From Vigna angularis (lineage: Eukaryota; Streptophyta; Magnoliopsida; Fabales; Fabaceae), in the NCBI RefSeq assembly GCF_016808095.1, contig NC_068974.1:30612825-30676824 (forward strand): a DNA stretch of 64,000 bases, in the 5' to 3' direction. The notes under the pieces are model-generated. The model was not told where the DNA came from. It saw only the letters and a list, made by a program, of their open reading frames with translations, and made no database searches. Numbering within the stretch: position 1 is the stretch's first letter; the number at the start of each line of letters is the position of its first letter. This document shows positions 44,672-56,947 of the stretch, one piece after another. The position numbers and the translations under genes are program-made.

Positions 44672-46829
44672 ATGACAGATTCAAATGGATCTTCAGTAAA
44701 GAACTATCCAGGAAAATTTACGTCTGGAGTTTTTTGCACCTATGTTGTAACTGCATTATATGGATTCATATTTGGTTATCATTTGGGTATATCAGGTATG
44801 CTAACACACTTATCTATCTTTCCATGAATTGTTGTTTTATTCATTACTCACGTCAACATCTGCAGGTGGCATGAGTTCTATGAATCCTTTTCTGAAGAAA
44901 TTCTTCTATGAAGCGTATGAACAAGAGAACAACATAAAACCCTCCAACAATCCGTATTGCAAATTTGACAGCCAAATATTGACATTATTCACGTCATCTC
45001 TATATTTGGCTGCTTTGATTGCATCAGTATTTGCATCCTTTCTCACTCGGCTTTTTGGGAGACGCCATACCCTTATATTAGGGGGTGCCTTCTTTTTCGG
45101 AGGTGCATTCTTTGTCTCGGGTGTTGTTGTACAACATCTTTGGGTGCTAATTCTCATCCGCGTCTTATTTGGTTTAGGAATTGGATGTACTCATCAGGTA
45201 ATACTATATATAAACTTTTATTCAGTTTTTCATATATTATATTTAGTGACATACTATCATTATTAAAAATTGGTTTAAGATTTTTTTCTTATAATTAAAT
45301 ATTTTTTAATAATGTTTTAGAATTAAAATAATTTAAAATAAATATTGACACTGTATTTTTAAAATTAAAAAACTTAAATAGAAAAAATAAGTGTTGAGGT
45401 GATCTTTTTATAATTTACGTTACGTTCCCTTTATAAAAAACATTTTAATTGTAACTATATTACATATTATTGTATAATCAATGATAACAATACATATCTT
45501 TACATATTTTTTAAATTGACAAACTTATAGAAGGTAAATTATGTGTTAAAAAGTGATTTTTATTTAGTTAGCTTACATACATAGTATGAAAAAAGGAAAT
45601 ATTTTAATTTTTATTATATTAAATATTAATTATGTTATGTATCCTGATAGTGTTTTTTTTTTTGTTTATAGTCTCTATCAATGTATATATCCGAGGTTCC
45701 TCCATATCAACATAGAAGAGTTCTTAATATGATGTTACAATTGGCAATTGCTACTGGCATCTTTGTTGCTAATGTCTTCAACTACATTTTTGCGAAGATG
45801 GAGAATGGAGAAGGATGGAGTGATAGCTTTGGAATTTTTCCTACTCTTTATATATTGTTCACAATTATGCTTATAGAATCACCAAATTCTTTGATTGAAC
45901 GTGGTCTTCATGAGAAGGCTAAGATGGAACTTATTCAGATTCGAAAAACAACAGATGTGGAGGAGGAGTTCAAGGATCTCGTGGCAGCAAATGAATGCTC
46001 TAAAGCTGTGAAAGACCCTTGGATCTCTTTATTAAAGAGACAGTACAGACCCCAACTCACATTTGCCATAGTCATTCCCTTGTTTCAGCAATTCACTGGC
46101 ATAAATGTGATTATATTTTATGCTCCTATTTTATTGAAGGCCATTGGTTTTGGAACCAATGCTTCTCTCATGTATGCCATGATCATCGGAGGCTGCAACG
46201 CAATTGCCACTCTTGTCTCCATATTCACCGTTAACAAGTTTAGTAGACGAACTCTTTTCTTAAAAGGAGGAATACAAATGTTTATTTGTCAGGTAACCTA
46301 TTTGCTTAACACTCTTTTAGTGTTATTTTACTATATAATGTAATTGATTAATTTATTTTTTGTTTTGATTTGGCTTGCGTAGATCGTGATAATCGTAGCA
46401 ATTGCATGTAAATTCGGACTTGATGGAAACATAGGAATGTTGCCAAAGTGGTATGCTATTGTGGTTGTGTGTGGCATATGTGTGTACGTGGCAGGATTTG
46501 CATGGTCTTGGGGTCCTCTAGGATGGTTGGTTCCAAGTGAGATTTTTTCACTTGAAGTGTGTTCAGCTGCACAAAGTATCAATGTCTCTCTGAATATGAT
46601 GTTCACCTTTGTCATTGCACAAATTTTCACCACCATGCTTTGTCACATGAAGTTTGGATTGTTCATTTTCTTTGCATGCATGCTCATTGTGATGAACACA
46701 TTCATTTACAAGCTTCTACCAGAGACCAAGGGCCTTTCTATTGAAGAAAGGCATGTTATGTGGCATAGTCATCCTTATTGGAAGAAGTTTGTTAAACCAA
46801 TTGATGTCACTGTTAGTGATGAGTGTTAG
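44672..46829 (+). CDS. STP-type monosaccharide/H+ symporter, divergent, four exons
   Basis: Exons 44672-44795, 44866-45197, 45672-46292 and 46383-46829 join through GT-AG introns to 507 residues, the normal STP length. This family imports hexoses with protons at the plasma membrane. Landmarks: [28 protein letters not shown] (104-111), ISEVPPY (158-164), [34 protein letters not shown] (409-414), LPETKG. The start is chosen because [18 protein letters not shown] aligns with STP N-termini; an upstream in-frame ATG at 44582 is likely within the leader. Several usually conserved positions differ: RR for RG at 167-168, SDSFG for RLSLG after GW, SRR for GRR after VNKF, and Cys419 for Arg in the PSEIFPLEIRSA motif. 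It may be a specialised or weakened paralogue. Confidence 0.85.
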
Positions 46830-48165
46830 GAGACTATTCTTATACTTTTCTTTGTTATATAAACTATTTTTAGTAGCTTAGTAAGAAATATGTATTTTTT
46901 TAGTTCAAATTTTTCAACCGTGGAACCTTTTAGTTGTTCATTTGTATTGTTAGCTTTTATATACTAGTTTTTTTTAATTATTGTCTTAATTTTTTGAAAA
47001 ATAGAAATATATTAAGATAAAAGTATATTTATATATAGAAAGAGAGAAGCAGCCCCTTATCATACTTAATACTATAAAATTTGTTTGAGTTAAAATAATT
47101 TTATAATTAATTTTATTGAATATTACAAAATCAGACTTAAGCTAACACACAAGTTATAGAATGAAAACATAATCGCAATTGAAAAGAAGGAAAGTTTGAG
47201 TCTAATAAAGAGTACCAAAAGAGTGAAATAGATTGAAATTTTTGTTCCTGAAATTGACACCGTCGTGCATCTTAGTGAAGATTTTACGCAAATGAAAGAA
47301 AAGTCAAAGGGCTAGAATTATTTCTAAAATTTTGAAAGGTAAATTGTAAGAGTTACTTAACAATTTAATACCAATTGACCCCAGAATGAAGGTTAAATTA
47401 TGAATTAACATACGTTATTAATTTTAACCGTAAAAATTTATAAGTATGAGCTCCAATGGAGAGGGTCTATAGCCACGAGTGTGATTATTATTGTTATATG
47501 AGTAGGAGTATGATCCCAAACACGTAGATGATATGTTAGATATAAACTTATAAATAATGGATTTTTAAAAAAAAATTATAAATAATTATACTTACTTTAA
47601 ATATAAAGTTGGTTGTTAAATTTGTGGATTTTGATGACTTAATATGCTAATTAGTGGATTATCTCGCTCACTTAAAAATTCAATTTTTTTTTTATTAAAC
47701 TTGGTCTTTTTCATTTTCCAATTTATTATTTGGAAACACGGACAGATTGATTTATTCACGAGTTTTTTATAAACTAAATACGGATCGATAAAGTAATTTA
47801 TTTTATCTACTAGATTAACCAATTCAAAATGCGAATTTATATGTGGAATTTAATTATATTAGAATAATTTATTTACTTACCTAATTATCACGGTGATCTT
47901 TTATATTGTACCGGTTAGTGAAAATCTTAACTATTTCATTGTTACAAAATGTTGACAAATTTTACTATTAGAACATATAACAAAAATAAGTTTATATATT
48001 TTTATATGAATTATATTTTTATTTTTATAAATAAAATTACGTTTTTAAGTGAATACAATTTATTTATTTTAACTTAATTTTAAAATATTTATTATTTTGG
48101 TTGTGATTATGTGAAAACTTAAATCAACTTCTCAAAATTAATTTATAAGTTAAATTTTACGTTTA
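46830..48165. other. AT-rich intergenic DNA
   Basis: No gene, RNA or paired transposon ends are visible after the transporter's 3' end. Confidence 0.6.
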
Positions 48166-48169
48166 CTTG

Positions 48170-48545
48170 TATATTATTAAATTCATCTTATATTTAATCA
48201 AATAATCAAATGTAAAATATTTAATAAATAATTAAAATAATTTTGCCAAAATTTAAATAAATAATGTCATAATTTTAATTTAAATTAAATAATTTTATTT
48301 TATATTAAAATAAAATTTTGTATATGTAACTAGAAATAAATTTTCAACTATAGATTTTTAAAATTATCTCTCTATTCTTTATATTGATATCATTAATGAA
48401 TAAATTTAAAAGAAAATCCTCAAATATTTTTAATAAAATCTTCAAATAGATAAGTTAAATAATAATATAATATATTAAAAATAATTAGATAATTGTCTAA
48501 AACTAGTTTAAACGTTAATTTTGTAGGGAAAAAAACTAATACATT
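48170..48545 (+). repeat. AT-rich dispersed repeat, copy 3 (diverged)
   Basis: It shares TTTGTATATGTAAC.AGAAAT, TTTTCAACTATAGATTTT, AATCTTCAAATAGATAAGTT and TAATTGTCTAAAACTAGTTT with copies 1 and 2, with more indels. It is cut at its right end by the solo-LTR remnant, right after ACTAATACATT. Confidence 0.8.
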
Positions 48546-48872
48546 TGTAACATTCCATTTTCAATAATTTTAGCACTATCATGGAAATATCACATTTTCA
48601 ATAACACAGAACAATTAGCTAAAAAAAATAAACATATAAATAAAGTCATTACAATTATCCAAAATAACTATAACACTAAACTTTATACCTAAAAGAAAAC
48701 TTAAAAGAGTCAAATTTATAAGATCTAAGGTATTGCAAAAGATGTTATTGATAAATGATTAGCAACAATAATTTGTCATTAATGTGCTTGATTTTGTTAT
48801 AAAGTTAAAGAGAAATTTGAGTAATCATAATCTGAACGTATTAGGTGGTTAAAGAGATATTTTAGGATTTAC

Positions 48873-50424
48873 TGTTAGCAATATAATATCTCTTCCTATT
48901 ATGTAGTGCTCATCTTGTATAAATAGTGCATTCACATACATAATATAATAGGCAATTCATCTATATGGTATCAGATATATCTTCTTGATCTTACCTCTCC
49001 CATCTCCAAATTTTTTTTTCACGTTCCAGGACGTCGCTCCCTCTCTTCACGTATGGCTGAGGAATCCAATTTCACTTTCCCTAGTCATGAACCCACAAAG
49101 CCCTTCTCCTTTGTTACTCTGTCAGGTGTCGTCAAACTGACACAATCCAACTATCTCAACTAGTAGTTACAATAGAAACAATTCTGGATGGCCTTGACCT
49201 CTACAAATTTCTCGATGGGTCTCACCCAACACTAGTAGCCTTCATCAACAACACTGATACCCCACCTGTCAGTCAAGCCAACCCCGCGTATCTTTCCTGG
49301 AAACGCCAAGATCGTCTCATCTATGGCGCTCTTCTTACGACTCTCTCGGATTCCGTTGCTTCGCTGATTACCCAGACCAAAACCTCCGTTGCTCTCTGGT
49401 CAACTCTCAAGGGCACTTTCGCACGTGCCTCTCGTGGACACGTCAAGCAACTCAAGGACTGTTTACACTCCACGGTGAAAGGTACATTATCTGTTACAGA
49501 TTCATGAATAACATCAAAATAGTTGTTGATTTACTTGCCTCCATCGGTCACTCCGTCTCCATCGAGGATGTTACCGATCATGTTCTTCGTGGTCTTGATG
49601 AAACTTTTAAGCCCGTCATTGATGGGGTCAACGCCCAGGACAACCTCATTGTTTTTTATGAACTCCATGAAAAGCTTCTCCAACATGAACTTCACCTAAA
49701 AATCACTCACCAAATAACCCTAGGTCCCACAACGGCACTCACTGCCCAAGCTAAACCTAACAAACCCAAACCAAGGCCATCTCCACAGTCACAGTGGTCA
49801 TCTCCTCCACCAAATACCTCTTGGTCTGTGCCGCCGCAACAACAATACACCTCTCGTTCAACAGGACAAGGACCACGACCCTACTTAGGAAAATGTCAAT
49901 GGTGCAAAAACATTGGACATTTGTTGCCGCAATGCCCAATTTTTCGTGAACTCCATCCCACCATTCAAGTCCCGCAAAATCCACCTCGTCAGCAAAATCA
50001 CTACACTGTGCCGCGGGCACACACCATGACCACAAGCCCTTCCAATCGTCATTACTCACTTGATAGTGGAGCCACACATCATCTCACTACGGATCTAAAC
50101 AATCTTGCTTTCTACCACCCCTACACTGGTCCTGACTCGCTATTTATGGGTGACGGTTCAGGTTTGCACATTTCTCATTACACGAAGCTTAAAGGACCAT
50201 GTGTTAATGATGTCTACGTTTGGCCATCGTCATCTCCATCTGTCAACCATCTTCAACTAAATAAATCAGTAGGTTGGCACCACAAGTTGGGCCATCCCTC
50301 CTCAATTTTCAGTTTTCTTCAACGTGAATTTTCCTTAGGCTCTCAGCAATTTCACCAATCAGATTGCTCATCTTGTCAAATAAGCAAAAGTCACAATCTT
50401 CCCTTTCATGAATCTAACTAAGCA
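48873..50424 (+). mobile_element. Ty1/copia fragment
   Basis: A short LTR-like start (TGTTAGCAATATAATATCTC), a TATA-like TGTATAAATAGTGC and the initiator-Met primer site TGGTATCAGA (about 48966) precede gag. Coding sequence stops in the pre-integrase region. Reverse transcriptase and 3' LTR are absent. The LTR looks internally deleted (about 93 bp), and left boundaries are approximate. Confidence 0.65.
49051..50421 (+). pseudogene. copia gag-protease, decayed
   Basis: Gag probably starts at ATG 49051 (MAEESNFTFPSHEPTKPFSF), and a stop follows near 49160 (AACTAG). The frame then shifts before the long frame from 49504. That frame has a UBN2-like gag part (LLASIGHSVSIEDVTDHVLR), a zinc knuckle C-x2-C-x4-GH-x4-C (about 49894-49935), the protease box HYSLDSGATHHLTTD (about 50050-50095), and the pre-integrase WHHKLGHPS...CSSCQISKSH. 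It ends at 50421 before integrase. It is non-functional. Confidence 0.85.
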
Positions 50425-51262
50425 TTAGCATCATCTCTACCTGTGACTTGCTTCAAGGAAGCATCATCATCTATTTTCAACGTGCAGGTGACTAGCCAAA
50501 AGAAAACAAAAGCAAACACACCACAAACAAAAGGATAAGCTAAAATATCAAAGAATATAGTTATCCAAACAACTTTAAAGCTATCACGATGCTTATGTAG
50601 TGATAACATACAACGTCATGAATTACACAAAAACATTTATCTAGACTCGACCATCCAATAAAGTATTAATTAATGTTAGACTCTGGCAGATTATGCACTT
50701 GTAATGGTCTCTACTACTCTACAGAGCCATTGCCAATGAGTTTCACCCTATCACAATCACAAGGTTAGTTCGTGAATGACTTAGCCCCTAGACTAGGACC
50801 TCCTACTACTTTTACCTCATACCCCACCCTTCTATACTTATATTTGATAGTTATTTGATAGTTATTAGAGTGTTAGGATAACCTCCAACTGAATGCTTAC
50901 ATCAATACTTACACTATAGAAACTGCCACCATAGAATCTCCCCAAGAGTTCCATGGAATTACACCAACAATATGCATACGCCATAACTTATTTATCCCCA
51001 CATATCCTCATCATTATCAACTCATACTTAAAGCATATCACGTATACATTTATATTAACAATCTAGGAAGCATAAATCTTTTCAAACCAATTAAGACAGT
51101 CAAAGACATAAAGCACAGACAAGACACCAACAAGGAGCGCTCAACGCAAATCAGCTACCGCTCAACGCATCTTGAACACATGAGCTCATTGTCTCGAGTA
51201 GCGCTCAGCGTAAAAAATGGTTGTTCAGTGCTTTGGAGCTCGCTGGCTCTCAAAACAGGTTT

Positions 51263-51676
51263 TGTAACACCCCGGCAACTTATAGGGAATATTGATTGCC
51301 CCCACGCATCACCACGAGGTTTTCCAATGTGCTTTGTTCTCACTCGTACACTTTTCGGGAAAACTTCCTAGAAGGTCACCCATCCCTAAATTACTCCAAG
51401 AAATAACCATGGAGTTCTTATGTGTTAGGCTACCGAAAAGCAAATGCATTTTGGTGATATGAGTAGTCAAATCAATCCCTTTAAGCTATCCTTCAACTAT
51501 ATAGTCCCATACCTAAACAGTCTCTAGATCCCTCTCATTCCGGTGTATGTTCGATTCATCCATGTGTCCCTTCCACTAGAAGCCTGCTAGGAGTCGTTCT
51601 TTGTTTGTGCCTCTTACACTTCGTGCCTCCTGCACCGACGATCACTCCCCGCCCTCGTCAGTGCCCGAGTGTCACA
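51263..51676 (-). mobile_element. Cassandra-like solo LTR with 5S-related segment
   Basis: The plus strand starts TGTAACACCCCGGCAAC and ends GCCCGAGTGTCACA. On the minus strand a segment reads AAGAACTCCATGGTTA, a short gap, then GGATGGGTGACC and TTCTAGGAAGT. This is like the end of 5S rRNA, including its C box GGATGGGTGACC, the feature that defines Cassandra TRIM LTRs. The A box is not clearly kept. Flanks GGTTT and ATTTT do not form a clean TSD. It could instead be an LTR of another family sharing this motif. Confidence 0.55.
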
Positions 51677-52639
51677 ATTTTCATGTTCAAGGAAACACCA
51701 ACTTACTCAATTCATACAAACCAAACAAAATTCAAAACTCTACTTCCCTATACCTAAACCAATAGTTTCACCTTTCAAGACTCAAATTTAAATAATATCA
51801 AAAGCCAAACAAGTTTCAATTGATTCAAACACAGACTCATAGTCTTCTACTTAGCCAAATAACCCTTTTTACAAAAATTCACCTGTTAAACCACTTGTTA
51901 TAAACCAAATTCACAAGCAACTCGTAATTATTATTAAACCCAAAACCTATCATTTAACCAAACCAATAAACTAGAATCAAACACTCATTTACAGGAAATC
52001 AAGCTCATTAAAATTCATCAACTCAATCAAAACACGAACACATATTACGTCATACACTCTTCAAAAAATTCACAAACAAATTTTAGCCACAATTTCACAC
52101 ATTCGCAACATACCAATTTATTTTATCAAGCTACCAAAACAATTAAAACAAGAATTTAGCTTCCCTTACCTGTTAGGAGCTCATACCAACTCTAGAGAAT
52201 CCAACACTACGCTTTTAACTCAAAAAGATCGAAATTAGAACCTTTTATTAGTAAAGAACCTAGTAACAAGACCAAACATGCAACCAAAAGGACTAGTGTT
52301 TCTCATTATGGTTGGGCGAGTGTTTCTGATTTTTTCAATTAGAACTAGTGTAGAGATGACAGAGAAAATGTTGGAGTGAGAGAGATGACACTAGTGCAAA
52401 ATAGACTTTTTATAGCGTATGTTTATACCTGTTCAAATTCATCAAGTGTAGAAAATGATGCGGTGGCAGAATGGTAAATAAAGAGAACTTTTTTACACCA
52501 GTTACTCTAAAAATAGGTATAAAAAATAACATGGTGGCAATATCGTAATAAATAATAAATAATTCTACACCGGTTACACTCAAAATCAGTGTAGAAAATA
52601 ATGTTTACACCTATTTTACTTAGAGCCGGTATGGAATAT

Positions 52640-52960
52640 TAAATGCTCTACCCATTCCTTCTGTTCAAGCTTCACTTTGCACACATCTTTTTTTCTCTTA
52701 GTTTTCTCTGCATTTCTTCATCTTTGCTTCACATATTCTCTTAGTTCTCTCTGGCGCGTCTTCTTCTCCTCCACAAGCTCCTTTTCATTGAGGGAAGAGT
52801 TCAAAACCGCCAACGCCACGACTCTTCCCAATCGACTGCTCGTCAAAACCCTCGTGCTCTTGGACCGCGACTCCTCTAGAAGGTTAGATCCTCTCTTTTG
52901 CTATGTTTGGGCGATTAGGGTTCTGCGACAACACAAGAATAAAATTTAATGTACAGTGTA
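52640..52960 (+). other. GC-richer exon-like block of unknown origin
   Basis: A CT-rich leader-like stretch is followed by a more GC-rich frame, LREEFKTANATTLPNRLLVK, then TLVLLDRDSSRR and a possible donor (AAG|GTTAGATC) near 52880. It looks like a first exon captured by the CACTA element, but I do not recognise the source gene. Confidence 0.35.
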
Positions 52961-53093
52961 TGTTAGTAATTTTGGTCAAATGTTAAATTCGGAGTAATTT
53001 GTTCATAGGATGCCCAGGTACAATGTATGTTTGTAATACTTAGACCGGCGAGTACTGTATTTTTTTAATGTATTTATTGTTTATTTCTTGCAG

Positions 53094-53895
53094 CTACATT
53101 GGAGGAAGTGAATCAGATGGACACTCAACATATGACAAGGCTGCACAGTATTTTAATATCAAACTATGGCGTGTACCAGTTGACAAGAATTTTCAAGCAG
53201 ATGTGAAAGCGATTCGACGCCATATTAACAAAAATACCATCCTGGTATGAAGGTTATTTTTCCTTATTCTAAAGATTCAGAATTCTTGCTACTGGATTTG
53301 TTAAGGTACACAACCTGCTAATATATTCAATTCTTACTGCCAAATGAATTTAATATCATGATAAACCAGATTGTTGGATTTGCTCCTGTGAATAATTGAC
53401 CCCATCGAAATAAGTTTTTTCATCTAATGCTGAAATATATATATATATATATATTCAACTTTCTTGCTCAATTACAAAATGCATATAATTTGCCTATTTC
53501 TTCCGTAGGAACGAAGCTTTGGTATTTGTTTCCATGTGGATCTTTGCATTGGTGGTTTTGTATTACCATTTGCTCGTGAGCTTGGGTATAGTTGGCATGA
53601 CTTATTTTATATTACTGAACCATCATTCAGTGTTGTTGTCTGTTACCTTTGCTTTTATATTCACCTTGTCAATATTTTAGGTGTTATATACTTTTCTTCT
53701 CGAATCTGATCTTTGGCACAAAATCCATCAATTTATTACTACTTGTTGCAACTTCTTTTCAGTACTAATGTAAGTGACTCATGTTCAACCAATTCTTTCC
53801 CAGGTACCCATTCCACCTTTTAATTTCTCTGTTAAAGGAGTTTAGCTCCCAAAGGAACAAGTATAGTTCTTTATAGAAACCATGAAATCAGAAAG
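53094..53895 (+). pseudogene. DPL1: Sphingosine-1-phosphate lyase gene fragment
   Basis: Exon-like pieces with intact borders match the PLP-dependent sphingosine-1-phosphate lyase of plants, an ER enzyme that cleaves phosphorylated long-chain bases. Piece 1 (53094-53244, after TTGCAG and before GTATGA) reads YIGGSESDGHSTYDKAAQYF and KLWRVPVDKNFQADVKAIRR. Piece 2 (from 53509, after CCGTAG) reads GICFHVDLCIGGFVLPFARE. Piece 3 (about 53803-53890) reads VPIPPFNFSVKGV, then directly LAPKGTSIVLYRNHEIRK. In the intact family a short segment with the cofactor-binding lysine lies between these two, so it has been deleted here. N- and C-terminal thirds are absent. It is a captured or transposed fragment inside the CACTA limits. 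Confidence 0.85.
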
Positions 53896-54420
53896 GTGAG
53901 ACAATTATTTACTCAAAAATGCTTAGGGCAGTAACTGAAATTATTTGTAGTCTTTTTAGTTTATACCTGAATTATAAACTGGTTACTCAATATTTTTACT
54001 GTTGACTTGTGCAACTTTTTGAAACATCTCACAGAATATGACATCCCCTAATGTTCGGAACGTGTGCTATATTTCAAACTCTTTTTTTCTCTTTCCTTGA
54101 GTTGGTATTCATCAATGCTATGAAAATAGAAATTAGCGTATCATATTTGATTATCTGTGTTTGAAAAATTGAAATTTTAAGTACTAGTTATTCTTATAAA
54201 CTCATTTGATAAAGGAAGATTTGTAATGTTATATATTATATTTTAGTGAAGCAGAATCTTAGATGATATGATAGTTTCAGTATATGCACAGTTTTATTGT
54301 TACGATAATGCAGTTTAGTATTTTGAGATTGGCAGAAAGATTTTGTTACATATTAAGAATTTTGTTGTTTCAATAAATATTTTTGAAATAAGATTAGGGA
54401 ATATTAATAGAGACCCCTTG
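53896..54420. other. AT-rich DNA, no gene seen
   Basis: It may include further intron sequence of the lyase fragment. No exon-like piece is recognisable. Confidence 0.5.
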
Positions 54421-56947
54421 TGTGAGACCCCTAATAATTTGTAGCAATAAATCTTTGTCACGTCAAATTAATGCACACCACTTCCACGCTTAACTCACTA
54501 CAAACCCCCACCCTAATCTGAAAACCAGCCCTCTGACGTGCACAGAAAACCCCACCCCATCATTTTCCCCTGAAGCATTAAAAGCGCACTTTGCACTGCA
54601 TGCACGCACGCCACGTGTCACGGGAGAAGCTTCTGAAATCAGAAGTGGTGTGCAGGTGTCGGGCTGGGAGACGCTCGTCCGTCTTGACGAGGAAAGCAAC
54701 AAAACTGAGATTTGAAAAACTCTCCCTCTCTAACCCGCACGCACCCTTCATCTTCCTCAGAACCTAAACCTCCATTTTTCTCCACCTTCTCTCTAGAACT
54801 TTCCAAACTTCTCTCTACTATTACTCATTCCTTGCTACTCCGATCAATTTTCAGGGACCGTGGGGACGTTCACGGACCAGTGAGCTTCATTTGGATCCGA
54901 ACCCCTTCTGATTCGGTAACCGACTTAGTTAAGGAGCGTAAGAAAGATCTCGGAGGGTAGAAAGCCATAGTGGGGCAAATTCAAGTTATACTGTTAAACG
55001 TGTACTGCTATCCAGGTAAGGGAAGCTTATTAAATTTAAGTCGTATGTTTTTGTTTGTGTTGTATGGATGTTCTGAGAGTTTCATGAAGCATGATCTGTG
55101 ATATTTGATTTTGATGTATGATTATAAGTATGAGTTGAAATATGGTGAATATGAAATTGTACTATGATATGAGTATTTGAAAATGTGAAATATGTATATG
55201 CTGAGAAATGAATGAATGTAAGTGAAACTCTGAATATAAACTCCCATATGATAACGTACGTTCGACATTAAACGGTTCTTGACCGTTTGGTGTTCTAGTA
55301 AACTTCTTTGAATTGGAATACTTTCATTTGGAAAGAATTCTGGTGGAGGATGAGTTGTGTCGGTCTTTTACTTAGAGCTCATAATGAGTAGTGTCGATCT
55401 TATCCCTATCATTCGTACTGAGTAGTGCTCAGTCTTACACCAAGCGCTCATACTCTTTTTCTTGTAAAATCTCTAAATGAATATAGTGTTGGTCTACTTT
55501 TAATAATGTTCTCTACCGTGCTCAGTCGTTTACTAGCATAGGTGTTCTGTCTGTGAACTATAGCAATTGGTCCCTCCGATAAGTTGGCCAACCTTGAAAT
55601 TCCGCGAACCGGACCATCCGTGTCGACCGACCCTGTTGATAACCTTTGTGAATACAGGTCGACCTTCTGTGTCGACCGACCATGTTGATAACCCTTGTGA
55701 ATACAGGTCGACCATCTATGTCGACCGACCATACCGAACACCCTTGTGAAACAGGTCGACCATATGTGTCGACCGACCAGGTTGATAACCTTGTTACTAC
55801 AGATCATCCATCTGTGTCGACCTACCGTGTCGATCAGTCTTGTTACTACAGATCATCCATCTGTGTCGACCTACCGTGTCGATCACCCTTGTGACTACAG
55901 ATCATCCATCTGTGTCGACCGACAGTGTCGAGTACCCTTGATTAATATAGGTCGTCCATCTATTTGGTAATCGGTTCTATTCTGTTTTGGAACGTAGTAA
56001 ATTCTTTAGTCTTGTTCTCCACGGTTGTCCTCATTGTAAAGAGGGCTGAGCGTTTGTGATTTTATGTACTAGGACTGAAAGATAAAAATGAAAATAAAAG
56101 TGAAAGATTATAAATGCTGAACATTATATGAGGTGAAACTATGGTTGTGGGATTTGGGCGAGCGTTCCGTGGAGGAACAACTCTATGATTTGAATATGAG
56201 AAGTGTATAGTATGACCATGGTAAAATTACTGATGGCTGTTCATCCTGAAATTTCGTGAGTGCTCGTCCTCATGTAGAGGGGAGTAGGTCATGCGTGGAA
56301 ATGGCAGGAGGCTCTAGTCTTATTGAGTACTTTGGACTGATAGGGCTAACCTCGGGTGGCAGCTGATGAGTGTTTCCAGTTACCACACCACCCGAGTGCG
56401 CGAACGCCTGTAGTTACATGGATTCATACAGTCCAGACGGTCTGTCTTATGAGAGTTTGAACTGATATTATGCGTTGTGATATCTTTATAAATGTTGAAA
56501 TGTTATGTGTATGAATTATTGGTGAATTAAATTCAATAAGCTTACCCTGTGTTGTTTCCTTGTGTTGTCGTTCGTCCATGTACATCTGTCTTGTCAATGC
56601 AATGATCATCCGTGTGGATGTGAGCAGATGGAGAGGCATTGCTTGAGGAAGCGCTGAAAGAAGAAAATTTGGAGGACGCCAATCTGGTTGAAGTAGAGGT
56701 TAAAGCCGAGCCCTAGAGCGCTCGTTAAGTTGTAGTTTATATCCTTGCTGTTAGCTTTCGGACGTTCGGTTAAAGCTTGTAAAACCGTTCGTCTTTAAAC
56801 TTTGAAATACTACTGTATGGTATTTTACCTCTGTGCGTGTGAACGTTCGGTTTTGGAATCTTTGCACTTAGTATAAAACTGCATGTTTTAACTGTTAATT
56901 GTAATTAATTCTAATCTATGGTAATTACTATATTTTGGGATGTTACA
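54421..56947 (+). mobile_element. Solo LTR, TGTGAGACCC...GTTACA family 1
   Basis: It starts TGTGAGACCCC and ends GGGATGTTACA, with flanks CCTTG (54416-54420) and CCTTC (56948-56952), a 5-bp TSD with one mismatch. The family motif appears as AGGTAAGGGAAGCTTA at 55014-55029. A 60-bp tandem array follows. It lies inside the CACTA-like element and has no coding sequence. Confidence 0.75.
55600..55965 (+). repeat. Tandem array, unit about 60 bp, six copies
   Basis: Each unit contains GTGTCGACCGACC, TTGATAACC, then TTGTGA.TACAGGTCGACC. Later units carry ACAGATCATCCATCTGTGTC. Units differ by substitutions. The long open frames in this stretch are by-products of the repeat. Confidence 0.9.

Larger units (their letters stand above)
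48546..52310 (-). mobile_element. Family 1 solo-LTR remnant, minus strand, interrupted twice
   Basis: It begins TGTAACATTCCATTTTC, like the ends of the other family members in reverse. After the copia insertion it continues from about 50425 with sequence collinear with 2330-3200: GCCATTGCCAATGAGTTTCA, CCTATCACAATCACAAGG and AGGACCTCCTACTACT. The family motif (reverse, TTAGCTTCCCTTACCT) is at 52156-52171. It ends abruptly near 52310 against a different repeat, so its 5' end and TSD are lost. A Cassandra-like LTR sits inside. Confidence 0.65.

Noticed and set aside
55600..55965. Regular ~60-bp repeats with palindromic GTCGAC, superficially CRISPR-like
   Set aside because: The repeats diverge, there are no unique spacers of constant length, and the locus is in a plant solo LTR. 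It is a minisatellite.
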